This document shows positions 25,095 through 33,557 of a DNA stretch of 64,000 nt, piece by piece. Position 1 is the stretch's first letter. Each line of letters begins with the position of its first letter. The stretch is taken from contig NZ_CP075190.1 in the NCBI RefSeq assembly GCF_020510585.1, positions 685,001 to 749,000 of the forward strand, read 5' to 3'. The notes beneath the pieces were generated by a model. It ran no database searches. It saw only the letters and a program-made list of their open reading frames with translations, and was not told the DNA's origin. This DNA is from Ferribacterium limneticum (GTDB lineage Bacteria; Pseudomonadota; Gammaproteobacteria; Burkholderiales; Rhodocyclaceae). The translations under genes were made by a program, and so were the position numbers.

Positions 25095-25880
25095 CTAAAC
25101 GCCGGGATGGGAAGCCAGTGTCCCGCCATCAATCAGATATTCGGCGCCGGTGATGAAACTGGCTTCGTCAGAAGCGAGGAATGCAACCAGAGCCGCCACT
25201 TCTTCGCTCGTACCCATGCGACTGAGTGGCGACATGCTGTTGAGTACTTGAAGCATTACTTCCGGATCAGGGAGTGCGGCCAGTGTCTGGTCGTGGATCG
25301 CCGTCCGGATGGCGCCGGGGTGGACCGAGTTGCAGCGGATATTGAGTTTCTGGCGGGCACACCATATGGCGACCGATTTGCTCAGGATGCGCACAGCGCT
25401 TTTGCTGGTGCAATAGGCGAGATCGTCGGCAATCGCCGCATAGGAAGAGGTTGATGCGGTGTTGATGATGGAGCCGTTGGCGCCGCCGGGATTGTTGCGC
25501 ATCAGTCCAATTGCTGCTTGGCAGCCGAGCATGACCCCAGTCTGATTTACGCCGAGGACGCGGTTCCAGGTTGCCAGATCCATATTGCCGATGGATTTGC
25601 CGCCGCCTAGTATGCCAGCGTTGTTGAAGAGGATGTCTAGACGACCGAAGCGGCGCTTGGTCTCGGCCATCAGATTACGCCAACCTATCTCGTCGACCAC
25701 ATCAAGGTTCATGAAAAACGCCCCGGACTCGTCGGCAACCCGCTGGCCGAGTTCATCCTGCACATCAGTCAGGATCACTTGGGCGTCTTCAGCACGGAAG
25801 CGCCGAACAGTCGCTGCCCCAATACCAGAAGCACCACCGGTGACTATTGCTACTTTGCCTTGTAGGCGATTTGAAACCAT
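25095..25880 (-). CDS. SDR-family oxidoreductase (3-hydroxy-steroid/alcohol dehydrogenase-like)
   Basis: 261 residues, classical SDR. VTGGASGIGAATVRRF nucleotide loop, LFNNAGILGGG, Ser in IINTASTSSYAA, catalytic YCTSK, VHPGAIRTAIH and C-terminal ASFITGAEYLIDGGTLASH. The ILTDV stretch after beta-2 carries Asp, indicating NAD rather than NADP. ATG 25880 preceded by GAGGAG. Promoter motif 2 (25945-25966) lies 65-86 bases upstream. A catabolic alcohol dehydrogenase is the likely role. Confidence 0.92.
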   Translation of the reverse strand: MVSNRLQGKVAIVTGGASGIGAATVRRFRAEDAQVILTDVQDELGQRVADESGAFFMNLDVVDEIGWRNLMAETKRRFGRLDILFNNAGILGGGKSIGNMDLATWNRVLGVNQTGVMLGCQAAIGLMRNNPGGANGSIINTASTSSYAAIADDLAYCTSKSAVRILSKSVAIWCARQKLNIRCNSVHPGAIRTAIHDQTLAALPDPEVMLQVLNSMSPLSRMGTSEEVAALVAFLASDEASFITGAEYLIDGGTLASHPGV

Positions 25881-25944
25881 AAAGACTCCTCTAAGGAATG
25901 ATGTTTAACTTAAAACAAAAAGCTTGGGAATTGAGATTCAAGAA

Positions 25945-25966
25945 TATTGTATCGTGACATATGTTG
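25945..25966 (+). promoter_or_regulatory. Shared promoter motif 2, copy A
   Basis: TATTGTATCGTGACATATGT; aligns with copies at 29697, 31065 and (reverse) 29526 on GTRTCGT. Confidence 0.4.
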
Positions 25967-26119
25967 TGTCGTGCGTGCATCAAGTTCGCACGAAGTTCTG
26001 CTGAGGTGCCAGCGATAAACCCGACGCAGCCCTGCATGTATGGGTGACGGTTGCTGTTATTCAAAGTGATAGTCGCCTAAGAAGCTTTGTAAGCAACTCA
26101 GAACAAATCAAACAAAGGA

Positions 26120-26290
26120 GATTCAACCGATGAATGATTTAACGATACGGTTGTCTTCGTCTCGCACGACAAGCTGAATCTGGAACTGTCCGAACAGCTA
26201 GGTGGGAGCGGCATTCCGACGCAGAGCATCGGCGACGCGAATTCCACGCGTTTCATCCGCATGGGGATCGGTGATAGAAGTCTGGCTGGC
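26120..26290 (+). pseudogene. C-terminal remnant of an Old-Yellow-Enzyme-type FAD/FMN reductase
   Basis: Frame reads DTVVFVSHDKLNLELSEQL, then SGIPTQSIGDANSTRFIRMG and LAGAS. This corresponds to the C-terminal Rossmann segment of 2,4-dienoyl-CoA reductase/trimethylamine-dehydrogenase-like flavoproteins (typically xDTVVxxxxxxPNxELxxxL ... GDAxxPRxLxxAIxEGHxAGA). Residues typical of the family are degraded and there is no upstream part. The remainder of 25881-26654 holds nothing I recognise. Confidence 0.6.
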
Positions 26291-26654
26291 GCCAGTGACG
26301 GAGTTCCGGCCGGGCAAGCGTGGGGAAAGATTTGATACTCTGAATATCCGCGTTCGCTTATCCCTTTCCGGCAGATCGAGGCGCTGTCGGGTGGTGCTTG
26401 CCCCTCGTGTGGCAAGGTGCGAATCATCGCCCTCAATCAAGGCCCGGTGATTCGTGAGACTGATGGCAGGCTGGGCGAGTTGACTTCGGTGCCGAGCCTG
26501 GCATCAAAGCGGTGTACGGCTATGGGAATTGCTGACGGCCGAACAATTGAGCGGCGATCCGCAGGCCCAGCCTACCTCGGATTAGCGTTCGACCTGCGCA
26601 CGCCAGGTTGTGGGTGCATCTCCGAATGGACTGGAGACCTTGCCGAGGGACGAG

Positions 26655-27959
26655 TCAAGTCCTCATCAGGCGTTCGGCAGCGCGTTCCCCGGAGGCGACT
26701 GCTGCCTCCATTCCTCCGAACATGAAGATGTCACCGCCCAGATGGACTCGCGGCTCGAGGCCAACCGCATCCCATAGTTTCTTGGTGCGGTGGAAGAAAT
26801 CTGAATCAGGGACGTAGCTGGTACGTTTTTGGCGGGCAACGTAGCTGAACAGGAAGTGGCCCTTCACTTCCGGATACAAGCCTTCGATTTGTTCGCGTAC
26901 CATGGCGATCACGGCTTCGTCGCTCATGGCGGCCATGTTTTCGTATTCGTTGTGCTCGGTGAAAATTGAGAACAGGCCATGACCGGCGGGGGCGCGATCC
27001 GGCGCCTTGTTGTGCGACAGCGAGATCACATTGATCTTCGGGCTTTCCTTTTGCGACAGCATCACCATCGCAGCCTTGCTTGTTGGTGCCTTGCTGTAGG
27101 CGAGCTTGACGTCGAGCATACGCATGAACGTCATTGTCTGTCGGTAGCCGCCGCTGATTTCGGCGAAACGCCGATACATCTCTTCTGCCTGGTCATAGGG
27201 CACGGTGATCAGGCATTTGTCCGCAACGAGGGGGCTGGCAGTGCCATTGGCGTCGACGATGTCGAGGGTGACGTTGTCGGTGTTGGAATGCACCTGATGC
27301 ACGGTGGTCTGGTAGCGGACGTCAAGCATGGAGGCCACTTTCTTCGGCAGGCTGTCGAGCCCGCCGCGCAGGCTGACCATTGCCGTCCAGTCGGACAGGG
27401 TGTAGGGCAACAGCAGCGAGGACATCATGTCCAGCGTAACGCCACCGATCGGGCGCAACAGCGGCTCGATCAGGTTTTCCGTGACTTCGCGGCCGAAGGC
27501 TTGCAGCGATATGGCTTCGGCGTTGTTGTTCGGGTCTTCGAGCGAGATGTCGTCAAGCAGATATTGCGGCACCGAACGCAGTTTGTCGCGCATGCAAAAG
27601 GCGCCGCGCAGGAAGCGGAATTTTGCACCCCAGGAAAGGGCGGGGGTGAAGGCAATGGACATCAGGTTGCCCATATCGATGTCAATCAGGCGTCCATTCT
27701 GCAGGATGCTCAACACGGAGGGACATTTCACCACGTCACCGCCGAGGCCCACTTCGTCGATCAAGGCCAGCCAACGACGGTAACTGGTGGCCGCCAGTTC
27801 CGGGCAGGTATCGATAAGGAAGCCATCCCGGCGCAACGCCTTGCAGCGGCCGCCAGCGTGGCTGTTGGATTCGATGACCACCACTTCATGGCCTGCCTGT
27901 TGCAGGCGAAGTGCAGCGCTAAGGCCAGACAATCCGGCGCCGATCACAGTGATTTTCAT
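26655..27959 (-). CDS. FAD-dependent oxidoreductase, phytoene-desaturase/protoporphyrinogen-oxidase-like
   Basis: 434 residues. N-terminal ADP-binding loop MKITVIGAGLSGLSAALRLQ then VVIESNSHAGGRCKA (GG-R motif typical of flavin amine oxidases and carotenoid desaturases); C-terminal VHLGGDIFMFGGMEAAVASG closes the FAD site. A second, distant relative of the oxidoreductase at 15.4 kb. Third gene of a minus-strand operon behind the NTF2-like and epimerase-like genes; spacing 128 bases. Likely desaturates or oxidises an alicyclic intermediate; substrate unknown. Confidence 0.86.
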   Translation of the reverse strand: MKITVIGAGLSGLSAALRLQQAGHEVVVIESNSHAGGRCKALRRDGFLIDTCPELAATSYRRWLALIDEVGLGGDVVKCPSVLSILQNGRLIDIDMGNLMSIAFTPALSWGAKFRFLRGAFCMRDKLRSVPQYLLDDISLEDPNNNAEAISLQAFGREVTENLIEPLLRPIGGVTLDMMSSLLLPYTLSDWTAMVSLRGGLDSLPKKVASMLDVRYQTTVHQVHSNTDNVTLDIVDANGTASPLVADKCLITVPYDQAEEMYRRFAEISGGYRQTMTFMRMLDVKLAYSKAPTSKAAMVMLSQKESPKINVISLSHNKAPDRAPAGHGLFSIFTEHNEYENMAAMSDEAVIAMVREQIEGLYPEVKGHFLFSYVARQKRTSYVPDSDFFHRTKKLWDAVGLEPRVHLGGDIFMFGGMEAAVASGERAAERLMRT

Positions 27960-28087
27960 TGGTGTTTTCCAGAGTTTTTTCCCTTGGGCGAAGGGGGGGC
28001 ATCCGTCGCGGGCCGGCTTCCGAGCGGTGATAGGTTGGTGTAAGTGTGCTGCCGGGCATGCAGCCTTGTCTTCGGTTACGCAAGCCG

Positions 28088-29029
28088 TTACTGTGGGGCG
28101 CGAACCCAGGCAGGCAGGGGCCGCTCGCCCATGGTCCGTCGGTAGTCTGGATGGGTGCAGTCTTCGAGGATGTCGAGATGCTCCGTGCTCGGTTTCCAGC
28201 CGAGTTCGGCGCGGGCACGCGGGGAGCGGGTACGGCTGCAGGCCGAGAAGACGATGGGGCCCATGAATTTGTCCCAGATCTCAGCCGCTTCTCCTACCGT
28301 GACGCTGCGCGTCGGCACGCCCAGATGGCGGGCGATGCATTCGGCGATGGTGCGGAAGCACGTTTCTCCGCTTACAGCATGGTACAGTGCTCCGGGAACA
28401 CCCTTTTCCAGTACCAGCCGGTAGAGTTCCGCGAGATCGTCGACATGGACGTTCGTATAGACGTTGAGCCCGCGGCCGACGTAACACACGGCGCCAGTTT
28501 TGTGTGCGGAATGGTAGAGGTCGGCGATCAGCTTGCTGCCACCGTTGCCCCAAATAAACGGCGGGCGGACGCAAATAGCCCTGATGTTTTGTTGGGCAGC
28601 GGAGCGCACCATGTTTTCGATCTCGAGGCGGGGGGCAATTTGCTTGCGCGGCGGAAAGACTTCATCCTCAGTATAGGTATTCTCGCTCCAGTTACCGTCG
28701 GTGCGTTGCGACAGCAAACTGGTGCCGCTGGTGAACACGAAAACCTTGTTGGTGCCGACGAGATTGTCGAGCAGCGCGCCGACGACACGCAGTTCGTCCT
28801 CAAGCATTAACTGTGCGACCCATATGATGGCGTCGTGATCAGTGCCGAATCCGGCCAGCTGCTGCGCATCATTGAGGTCTCCCACCTGAACTTGGGCTCC
28901 CATGCTTTCCAGCGCCGAAGCGCTGTTAGCGTTTCTGACTATGCCAGTGACAACGTGCCCGTTCGCAAGCAAGCAGCGGGTAATGTGCTTGCCGATATAC
29001 CCGGTGGCTCCGAATACCAGTACTTTCAT
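28088..29029 (-). CDS. NAD-dependent epimerase/dehydratase-family (extended SDR) protein
   Basis: 313 residues. Nucleotide loop VFGATGYIGKHITRCL (GATGYIG, extended SDR), central region FTSGTSLLS and the substrate half ending LGWKPSTEHLDILED. In place of YxxxK the region PPRKQIAPRLEIE has no clear Tyr-x-x-x-Lys, so it may be an atypical SDR acting as NAD(P)-binding reductase or binding protein. ATG 29029 has AAGGA upstream. Middle gene of the operon 29503 to 26655. Confidence 0.85.
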   Translation of the reverse strand: MKVLVFGATGYIGKHITRCLLANGHVVTGIVRNANSASALESMGAQVQVGDLNDAQQLAGFGTDHDAIIWVAQLMLEDELRVVGALLDNLVGTNKVFVFTSGTSLLSQRTDGNWSENTYTEDEVFPPRKQIAPRLEIENMVRSAAQQNIRAICVRPPFIWGNGGSKLIADLYHSAHKTGAVCYVGRGLNVYTNVHVDDLAELYRLVLEKGVPGALYHAVSGETCFRTIAECIARHLGVPTRSVTVGEAAEIWDKFMGPIVFSACSRTRSPRARAELGWKPSTEHLDILEDCTHPDYRRTMGERPLPAWVRAPQ

Positions 29030-29092
29030 GTTGTTTTTTCCTTTAGTGATTGACCTGCTCGCTGGTGCGGAGCCGGCGGTAATTGCGCCCGG

Positions 29093-29503
29093 TCAGGCTG
29101 CAGCCGACGCAAAGAGCGGTGCCAGGACTGCGTCGGCGAGCTTTGTGTCGATGTACTCCTTCATCTTGAATACTCGGCCATCGCGAATGAAAAAAAGAAA
29201 GTGATACTGGTTGTCGTAGCGCGCACCGCTGACCAACTCGGCATGGCCCTGAGCCTCCACCGAGACGCGATCATCCTCTGCTGTCATTGATAAGATCTCG
29301 AAGCGCAGGCCGGATTTCGTGATTTTCTTGAAAATGTCACCGGCGCCGACGATCTCGGCATGACCGCGGGTACCGGATAGCAGGCTGGTGCCAGTGCACA
29401 CCGCGACGATGTCGTCGGCGATCAGTCCCTTAACGGTTTCGATCTCGCTCGCGCCGAGCGCGTCGAGAAATTTCTTTGCTGTGTCCTTGTTCGCTTGGTT
29501 CAT
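29093..29503 (-). CDS. NTF2-like / SnoaL-type protein
   Basis: 136 residues with the cone-shaped NTF2 fold pattern: N-terminal helices NQANKDTAKKFLDALGASEI, strand DDIVAVCTGTS, and C-terminal strands YDNQYHFLFFIRDGRVFKMK-EYID typical of ketosteroid isomerase, limonene-epoxide hydrolase and polyketide cyclase relatives. Catalytic residues cannot be assigned reliably. CAGGAGATAAAC precedes ATG 29503. First gene of the minus operon; motif 2 copy D is just upstream. Confidence 0.8.
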   Translation of the reverse strand: MNQANKDTAKKFLDALGASEIETVKGLIADDIVAVCTGTSLLSGTRGHAEIVGAGDIFKKITKSGLRFEILSMTAEDDRVSVEAQGHAELVSGARYDNQYHFLFFIRDGRVFKMKEYIDTKLADAVLAPLFASAAA

Positions 29504-29525
29504 GTTTATCTCCTGTTTGCGCGTT

Positions 29526-29550
29526 TTAAATGTACGATATAGTATCCATC
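29526..29550 (-). promoter_or_regulatory. Shared promoter motif 2, copy D
   Basis: Minus strand reads GATACTATATCGTACATTTA, 23-47 bases upstream of the NTF2-like gene start; weaker match than the other copies. Confidence 0.3.
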
Positions 29551-29696
29551 ATTATCAATAGGAGTGGTGAGGGAAATGCCTGACGCTTCCGCCCCAATAC
29601 GTGTGCATAACCGATGCTGCAGAACGTTGTCTGCTCATGGTAACCAACGACGAACATGGGCCAAGACCTACCAAGGCCGCGTGATTGCTGATAATT

Positions 29697-29719
29697 TTAG
29701 TGTCGTAACATATAGTATT
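29697..29719 (+). promoter_or_regulatory. Shared promoter motif 2, copy B
   Basis: TTAGTGTCGTAACATATAGT, 110-133 bases upstream of the flavoprotein gene at 29830 and in the divergent interval with the NTF2-like operon. Confidence 0.4.
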
Positions 29720-29829
29720 AATTAATGGTTTTGTGTCCCCGAGTGAGTCATGTCGCCCGGCGACGGGCCATTGGGTTGATCCACGCTCTCTATGCGTGCC
29801 CGTTGGGGCCATTCGTTGACAGGAAAACC

Positions 29830-30981
29830 ATGAGCAATCCCATCGTTATTGTAGGCAGCGGGCTTGCTGCCTACACGCTGGCCCGTGAGTTTCGCAAGCT
29901 CGATCAAGCCACGCCGCTGACTCTCATTACGCGCGACCAAGGCGCTTTCTATTCCAAACCGATGCTCTCCAATGCCCTTTCGGCCAATAAATTGCCAGCG
30001 GCGCTAATTTTGAAAAATGCCGCTCAGATGGCCTGCGAACTAGGGGCTGAGATTATTGCTGGCCAATCGGTTGCGTCGATCGGCGTGGCGGAAAGACGTA
30101 TTCAACTCGCCGATGGTCGGTGCATTGCCTACCGCGATCTTGTGTTGGCGCAAGGGGCTGATTCGGTCAGTCTGCCTTTGCAGGGAAATGCCGTCGACTG
30201 CGTCATTTCGGTCAATGACCTTGATGATTTCACACTTTTCAGCGAGCGGATGGCGACAGCGAAAACAGTCGCCATCCTCGGAGCTGGTCTGATTGGCTGC
30301 GAATTCGCCAATGATCTCCTTTCCCGCCAGATTCGGCCGGTGCTGATCGATTCCGCCGAATGGCCGCTGTCACGTCTGCTCCCCCAGCGTGCCGGAGCAT
30401 ACTTGGATGCCCGTCTACGCCAGGCAGGCGTCGAATTTCGAGGGCAGGTCACGGCGTGCTCCGCGGACCGTGAGGGTGATGTATTGCGACTTGCGCTGAG
30501 TGACGGGAGCTATATTGACGCTGACATTGTCCTCTCTGCCGTCGGTTTGCAGCCGCGTACCGCATTGGCTGCTGCGGCTGGTGCAGCTTGTGGCCGCGGC
30601 ATAATCGTTAACCGGCGGCTGGCTAGCACGTTGTCCAACGTTTATGCGCTGGGTGATTGTGCCGAGGTGATGGGTTATTACCTACCGTTTGTCATGCCCA
30701 TCATGCATCAGGCCAAGGCGCTTGCACGCACGCTGAACGGCGATCCGACCGATCTGAACTACCCGGCGATGCCCGTAGTAGTCAAGACGCCAGCATGCCC
30801 GACTATTGTTTGTCCGCCGCCGGCTGGGGGCGACGGCGAGTGGCTGGTGGACGAGCAGGAAGGCGGTTTGGAAGCTGGCTTCTACGACGCGGCGGGGAGC
30901 CTGCTTGGGTTCGCGCTGCTTGGTGCCGCGACTATCCGGCGACAGGCTTTGCTTGGCCTAGTTCCGGCAATGCTGGCCTGA
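29830..30981 (+). CDS. Rubredoxin/ferredoxin-reductase-like FAD flavoprotein
   Basis: 383 residues; transfers electrons from NAD(P)H via FAD to a small iron-sulfur protein. Two dinucleotide folds: VGSGLAAYTLAREF (FAD, residues 8-21) and ILGAGLIGCEFANDL (NAD, about 150), closing motif VYALGDCAEV. Length and the short C-terminal domain match rubredoxin reductases (AlkT/RubB-type). No rubredoxin or ferredoxin gene is in the window, so the partner, possibly the Rieske oxygenase at 33.6 kb, is inferred. ATG 29830 has AGGAAA upstream; the frame to 29725 is an unsupported extension. Confidence 0.88.
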   Translation: MSNPIVIVGSGLAAYTLAREFRKLDQATPLTLITRDQGAFYSKPMLSNALSANKLPAALILKNAAQMACELGAEIIAGQSVASIGVAERRIQLADGRCIAYRDLVLAQGADSVSLPLQGNAVDCVISVNDLDDFTLFSERMATAKTVAILGAGLIGCEFANDLLSRQIRPVLIDSAEWPLSRLLPQRAGAYLDARLRQAGVEFRGQVTACSADREGDVLRLALSDGSYIDADIVLSAVGLQPRTALAAAAGAACGRGIIVNRRLASTLSNVYALGDCAEVMGYYLPFVMPIMHQAKALARTLNGDPTDLNYPAMPVVVKTPACPTIVCPPPAGGDGEWLVDEQEGGLEAGFYDAAGSLLGFALLGAATIRRQALLGLVPAMLA

Positions 30982-31064
30982 GGTCTGGTTTCCGGTGTCG
31001 GTGGCAGGGTGTTAGCGCGCTTCGTCGTTTTTTCCTAATATGCCAAATGCGGTTTCGACCAGAA

Positions 31065-31087
31065 ATATAGTGTCGTTGTATCTTGAC
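31065..31087 (+). promoter_or_regulatory. Shared promoter motif 2, copy C
   Basis: ATATAGTGTCGTTGTATCTT, about 150-170 bases upstream of the enoyl-CoA hydratase. Confidence 0.35.
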
Positions 31088-31235
31088 GGGTCTTTGGCCA
31101 GAAGCGAAGGGCGTCATCAAATGCGCTAATGATCGAGGAAGTCTGGACCAAGTTCGCTACGAATGTATTCACATTGGTTGTCCAACCATTGAACAAGCCG
31201 AAATTTTTTAATGCATGTCGGAAGCTGTCAATAAT

Positions 31236-32018
31236 ATGACTGGAAACTACCATCACATTGAGTATTCCATGGACAATGGCATTGTCGTCATCACGCTGGT
31301 GCGGCCGGAAGTACTCAACGCCTTGCATCCCGAAGCCTGTGCCGAGATTGGTCTGGCGCTGGATCGCTATGAGGCTGACGATACTGCACGCGTTGCGATC
31401 ATAACTGGCGCCGGCAATCGGGCCTTTTGCGCCGGTTTCGATTTACAGTACGCGGAGCAGCATCCGGAACTGTATCGCGATCCACTGTTTGCTTCGGAGG
31501 TGGTGCGCCGGGCCAATAACCGTAAGCCGCTGATTGCTGCGGTTAATGGTGTCGCGCTGGGCTTGGGCTTCGAATTGGCGCTGGCCTGCGACTTGATCTT
31601 GGCTTCGACGAAAGCTCGCTTCGGTTTGCCGGAAGTCAAGGTCGGCCTTGCCGCGATGGCCGGAGGGGTGGTGCGCCTGACCCGGGAAATCGGACCCAAG
31701 CGAACGCTCGCACTGGTTCTCCGGGGGGAGATCCTTTCGGCTTTAGAGGGGAAACAACTCGGGTTCGTCAATGAGGTCATCGACGGCGACGTAATGGATG
31801 TCGCCAGGCAATGGGCAGCCACCCTGGCATGTAATGCACCCTTGTCACTGATCGCCTCGAAACAAATGGTTTATCACAGTCTGGACTTGCCGAATCTGCA
31901 ATCCGCGCTTGACCCCCGCCAGTATCCGGAGGTGATGGCCGTGCTCGACAGTGCAGACGCGCATGAAGGCAGGCATGCCTTCCTTGAGCACCGGCAGCCT
32001 GAATGGGTAGGACGATGA
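31236..32018 (+). CDS. Enoyl-CoA hydratase/isomerase (crotonase family)
   Basis: 260 residues from ATG 31236 (267 if ATG 31215 is used; the latter has no binding site, while GGAAG precedes the former). Oxyanion-hole segments NRAFCAGFDLQ (about residue 68) and NGVALGLGFELALACDLI (about 104-121). The hydratase catalytic Glu position in the second helix is not clearly seen (GLPEVKVGL supplies the Glu144-type residue of PEVxxG). Acts on CoA esters in beta-oxidation-like or ring-opening steps. Last intact gene before the second IS4 scar. Confidence 0.9.
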   Translation: MTGNYHHIEYSMDNGIVVITLVRPEVLNALHPEACAEIGLALDRYEADDTARVAIITGAGNRAFCAGFDLQYAEQHPELYRDPLFASEVVRRANNRKPLIAAVNGVALGLGFELALACDLILASTKARFGLPEVKVGLAAMAGGVVRLTREIGPKRTLALVLRGEILSALEGKQLGFVNEVIDGDVMDVARQWAATLACNAPLSLIASKQMVYHSLDLPNLQSALDPRQYPEVMAVLDSADAHEGRHAFLEHRQPEWVGR

Positions 32019-32035
32019 TCGCACTAAATGATTGA

Positions 32036-32240
32036 GGTAGTCCCCAAGCTCTGCATCGCTTTTTCGTGCACGGACTCCGCCAAGCTTGGCAATCCGTAGT
32101 ACGGCTTCCACCAACGACGGTGGAGTCGCAGTTGGCGGATACTCAGTTAGTGTTGCAGTACAGCACTTGCCATTCCTCTTTCCAGAGGACGACCGTGCAC
32201 GGTAAATTTGGGGCTGTCCTCGCCTGTTGCAGTTTAAGCG
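32036..32240 (-). pseudogene. Decayed IS4-family (Tn5-type) transposase, C-terminal remnant
   Basis: On the minus strand: ARTAPNLPCTVVLWKEEWQV, LYCNTN, stop, then after a frameshift EYPPTATPPSLVEAVLRIAK, LGGVRARKSDAELG. This is the extreme C-terminus of a Tn5-like transposase and aligns over about 160 bases with 13225-13375 in inverted orientation, including the shared stretch GCCAAGCTTGGCGGA. The remainder of 32019-32377 is noncoding. Confidence 0.78.
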
Positions 32241-32377
32241 CTGCCGACGGGTCAGGTTCCACGTTCTTGCCGCCGGGAGCCTATTGCTGGAACTGCCGCT
32301 CGAAATCCAGCGATGAATTATCACCAAGCGTTGTTGTAATCGAGGCTCAGTTGAAAAATTGGGAATTCGCCGTAGGC

Positions 32378-33493
32378 TTATTGAGCCGTCCCTATAAAAC
32401 GTTGCTTAAGGCCCGTGCTGGCGGCGCTCTCGATAGCCTGCAGCAGGCGATGGCGATTCACAGCGTCATCGAAGGTGGGGCAGAGGTGGGTGCCTTCGTG
32501 CCAATCCCTGGCCAGGCGTCCGTAGGCCTGGGCGACATTAAAGGCAAAGCCAGGGGCAGGTTGAGGCGGTGACCAGCGATAGTTGGCAGGCACGGGTAGT
32601 GCTTGAAGGCCTGTATCGCTCCCGCGTCCACCCGCAACGGTCAGCTCGAACATCTGGGCATGACCTCCTGCGGCGGTGATCTGGAGATCGCCTTCGGTAC
32701 CGTTGATCTCCCAGAGCAGATTGGTCCCGCGCGATACGCCGCCGCGATAATGCACGGATACGGCAGCACCGCAGCTTAGCAGACCATCAATGCAGATCTG
32801 GTCGGGCGTTGTCATCGGCTGCTGGACGCCGGTTTCGGAGATGCTGAAGGTCTTGCGGCGGATTGCGGTGGTTGCTGACAACTGGTCGAACTCGCCGAGG
32901 CAGTAGCACAGAGCATCGATGGTGTGGCCGAGGGGTATGGAGAGCAGCGTCGCGCCGTTGCGAGCATCGGCGGTGTAGGCATTGGCTTCCTCGATCACCG
33001 GCCCCCAGTTCATACCCGAGCCGACGAGCGTCGTGGAGAGGACTTCGCCGATGTAGCCTTCGGCGATCACATCACGTACATAATTGATTGCTGGTGCCGA
33101 CCTGGCTTGCAGCCCGACGACCCCAAGCACGTTTTTTTCCCGAGCCAGTCGGGCCATTTCGATTGTCTCTTCAATACCATTGCCGAGGGGCCATTCGCAA
33201 TACACAGCCTTGCCTGCAGTGAGCGCAGCGGTGACCAGTTCGAGGTGGTGGGGTACCTTGACGGTAATGACGACGAGATCCACCTCGGGATGGTGGACCA
33301 GTTCAGCGTGATTGTCGAAACACAGCGGTACTCCGAAGAGTTTCCCGGCTGCTTGTGCCGAGTCGCGGCGACTGGTAGATAGTGCGCGGATTTCGAAATC
33401 TGGCAGGGACTTTAGGGCGGGAATGTGAGCCCATGCAGCCCAACCGCGATCTGGATTAGCCCCGATGATGCCGACACCAATTTTACTGGTCAT
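32378..33493 (-). CDS. Gfo/Idh/MocA-family oxidoreductase
   Basis: 371 residues, NAD(P)-dependent. N-terminal fold IGVGIIGANPDRGWAAWAHI, strand IRALSTSRRDSAQA, the family motif AVYCEWPLGNGIEETIEM (equivalent of EKP), and GLQARSAPAINYVRDVI. The EKP motif is EWP here, losing the usual Lys, so hydride transfer may be altered. ATG 33493 has AGGA eight bases upstream. Last gene of the six-gene minus operon; 64 bases after the Rieske gene. Confidence 0.87.
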   Translation of the reverse strand: MTSKIGVGIIGANPDRGWAAWAHIPALKSLPDFEIRALSTSRRDSAQAAGKLFGVPLCFDNHAELVHHPEVDLVVITVKVPHHLELVTAALTAGKAVYCEWPLGNGIEETIEMARLAREKNVLGVVGLQARSAPAINYVRDVIAEGYIGEVLSTTLVGSGMNWGPVIEEANAYTADARNGATLLSIPLGHTIDALCYCLGEFDQLSATTAIRRKTFSISETGVQQPMTTPDQICIDGLLSCGAAVSVHYRGGVSRGTNLLWEINGTEGDLQITAAGGHAQMFELTVAGGRGSDTGLQALPVPANYRWSPPQPAPGFAFNVAQAYGRLARDWHEGTHLCPTFDDAVNRHRLLQAIESAASTGLKQRFIGTAQ

Positions 33494-33557
33494 GAAATGT
33501 GTCCTTGAGTTTTCTGATGCCAAGTCCAGTCACTTTTTTTCTCTTTTGAACGTGGTA

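Noticed and set aside
26979..28043. 354-codon plus-strand frame opposite the FAD oxidoreductase
   Set aside because: Antisense of a clear flavoprotein; no domain text or binding site.
28046..28810. 254-codon plus-strand frame
   Set aside because: Antisense of the epimerase-like gene.
31845..32327. 160-codon minus-strand frame
   Set aside because: Composite of antisense of the enoyl-CoA hydratase and IS4 transposase debris.
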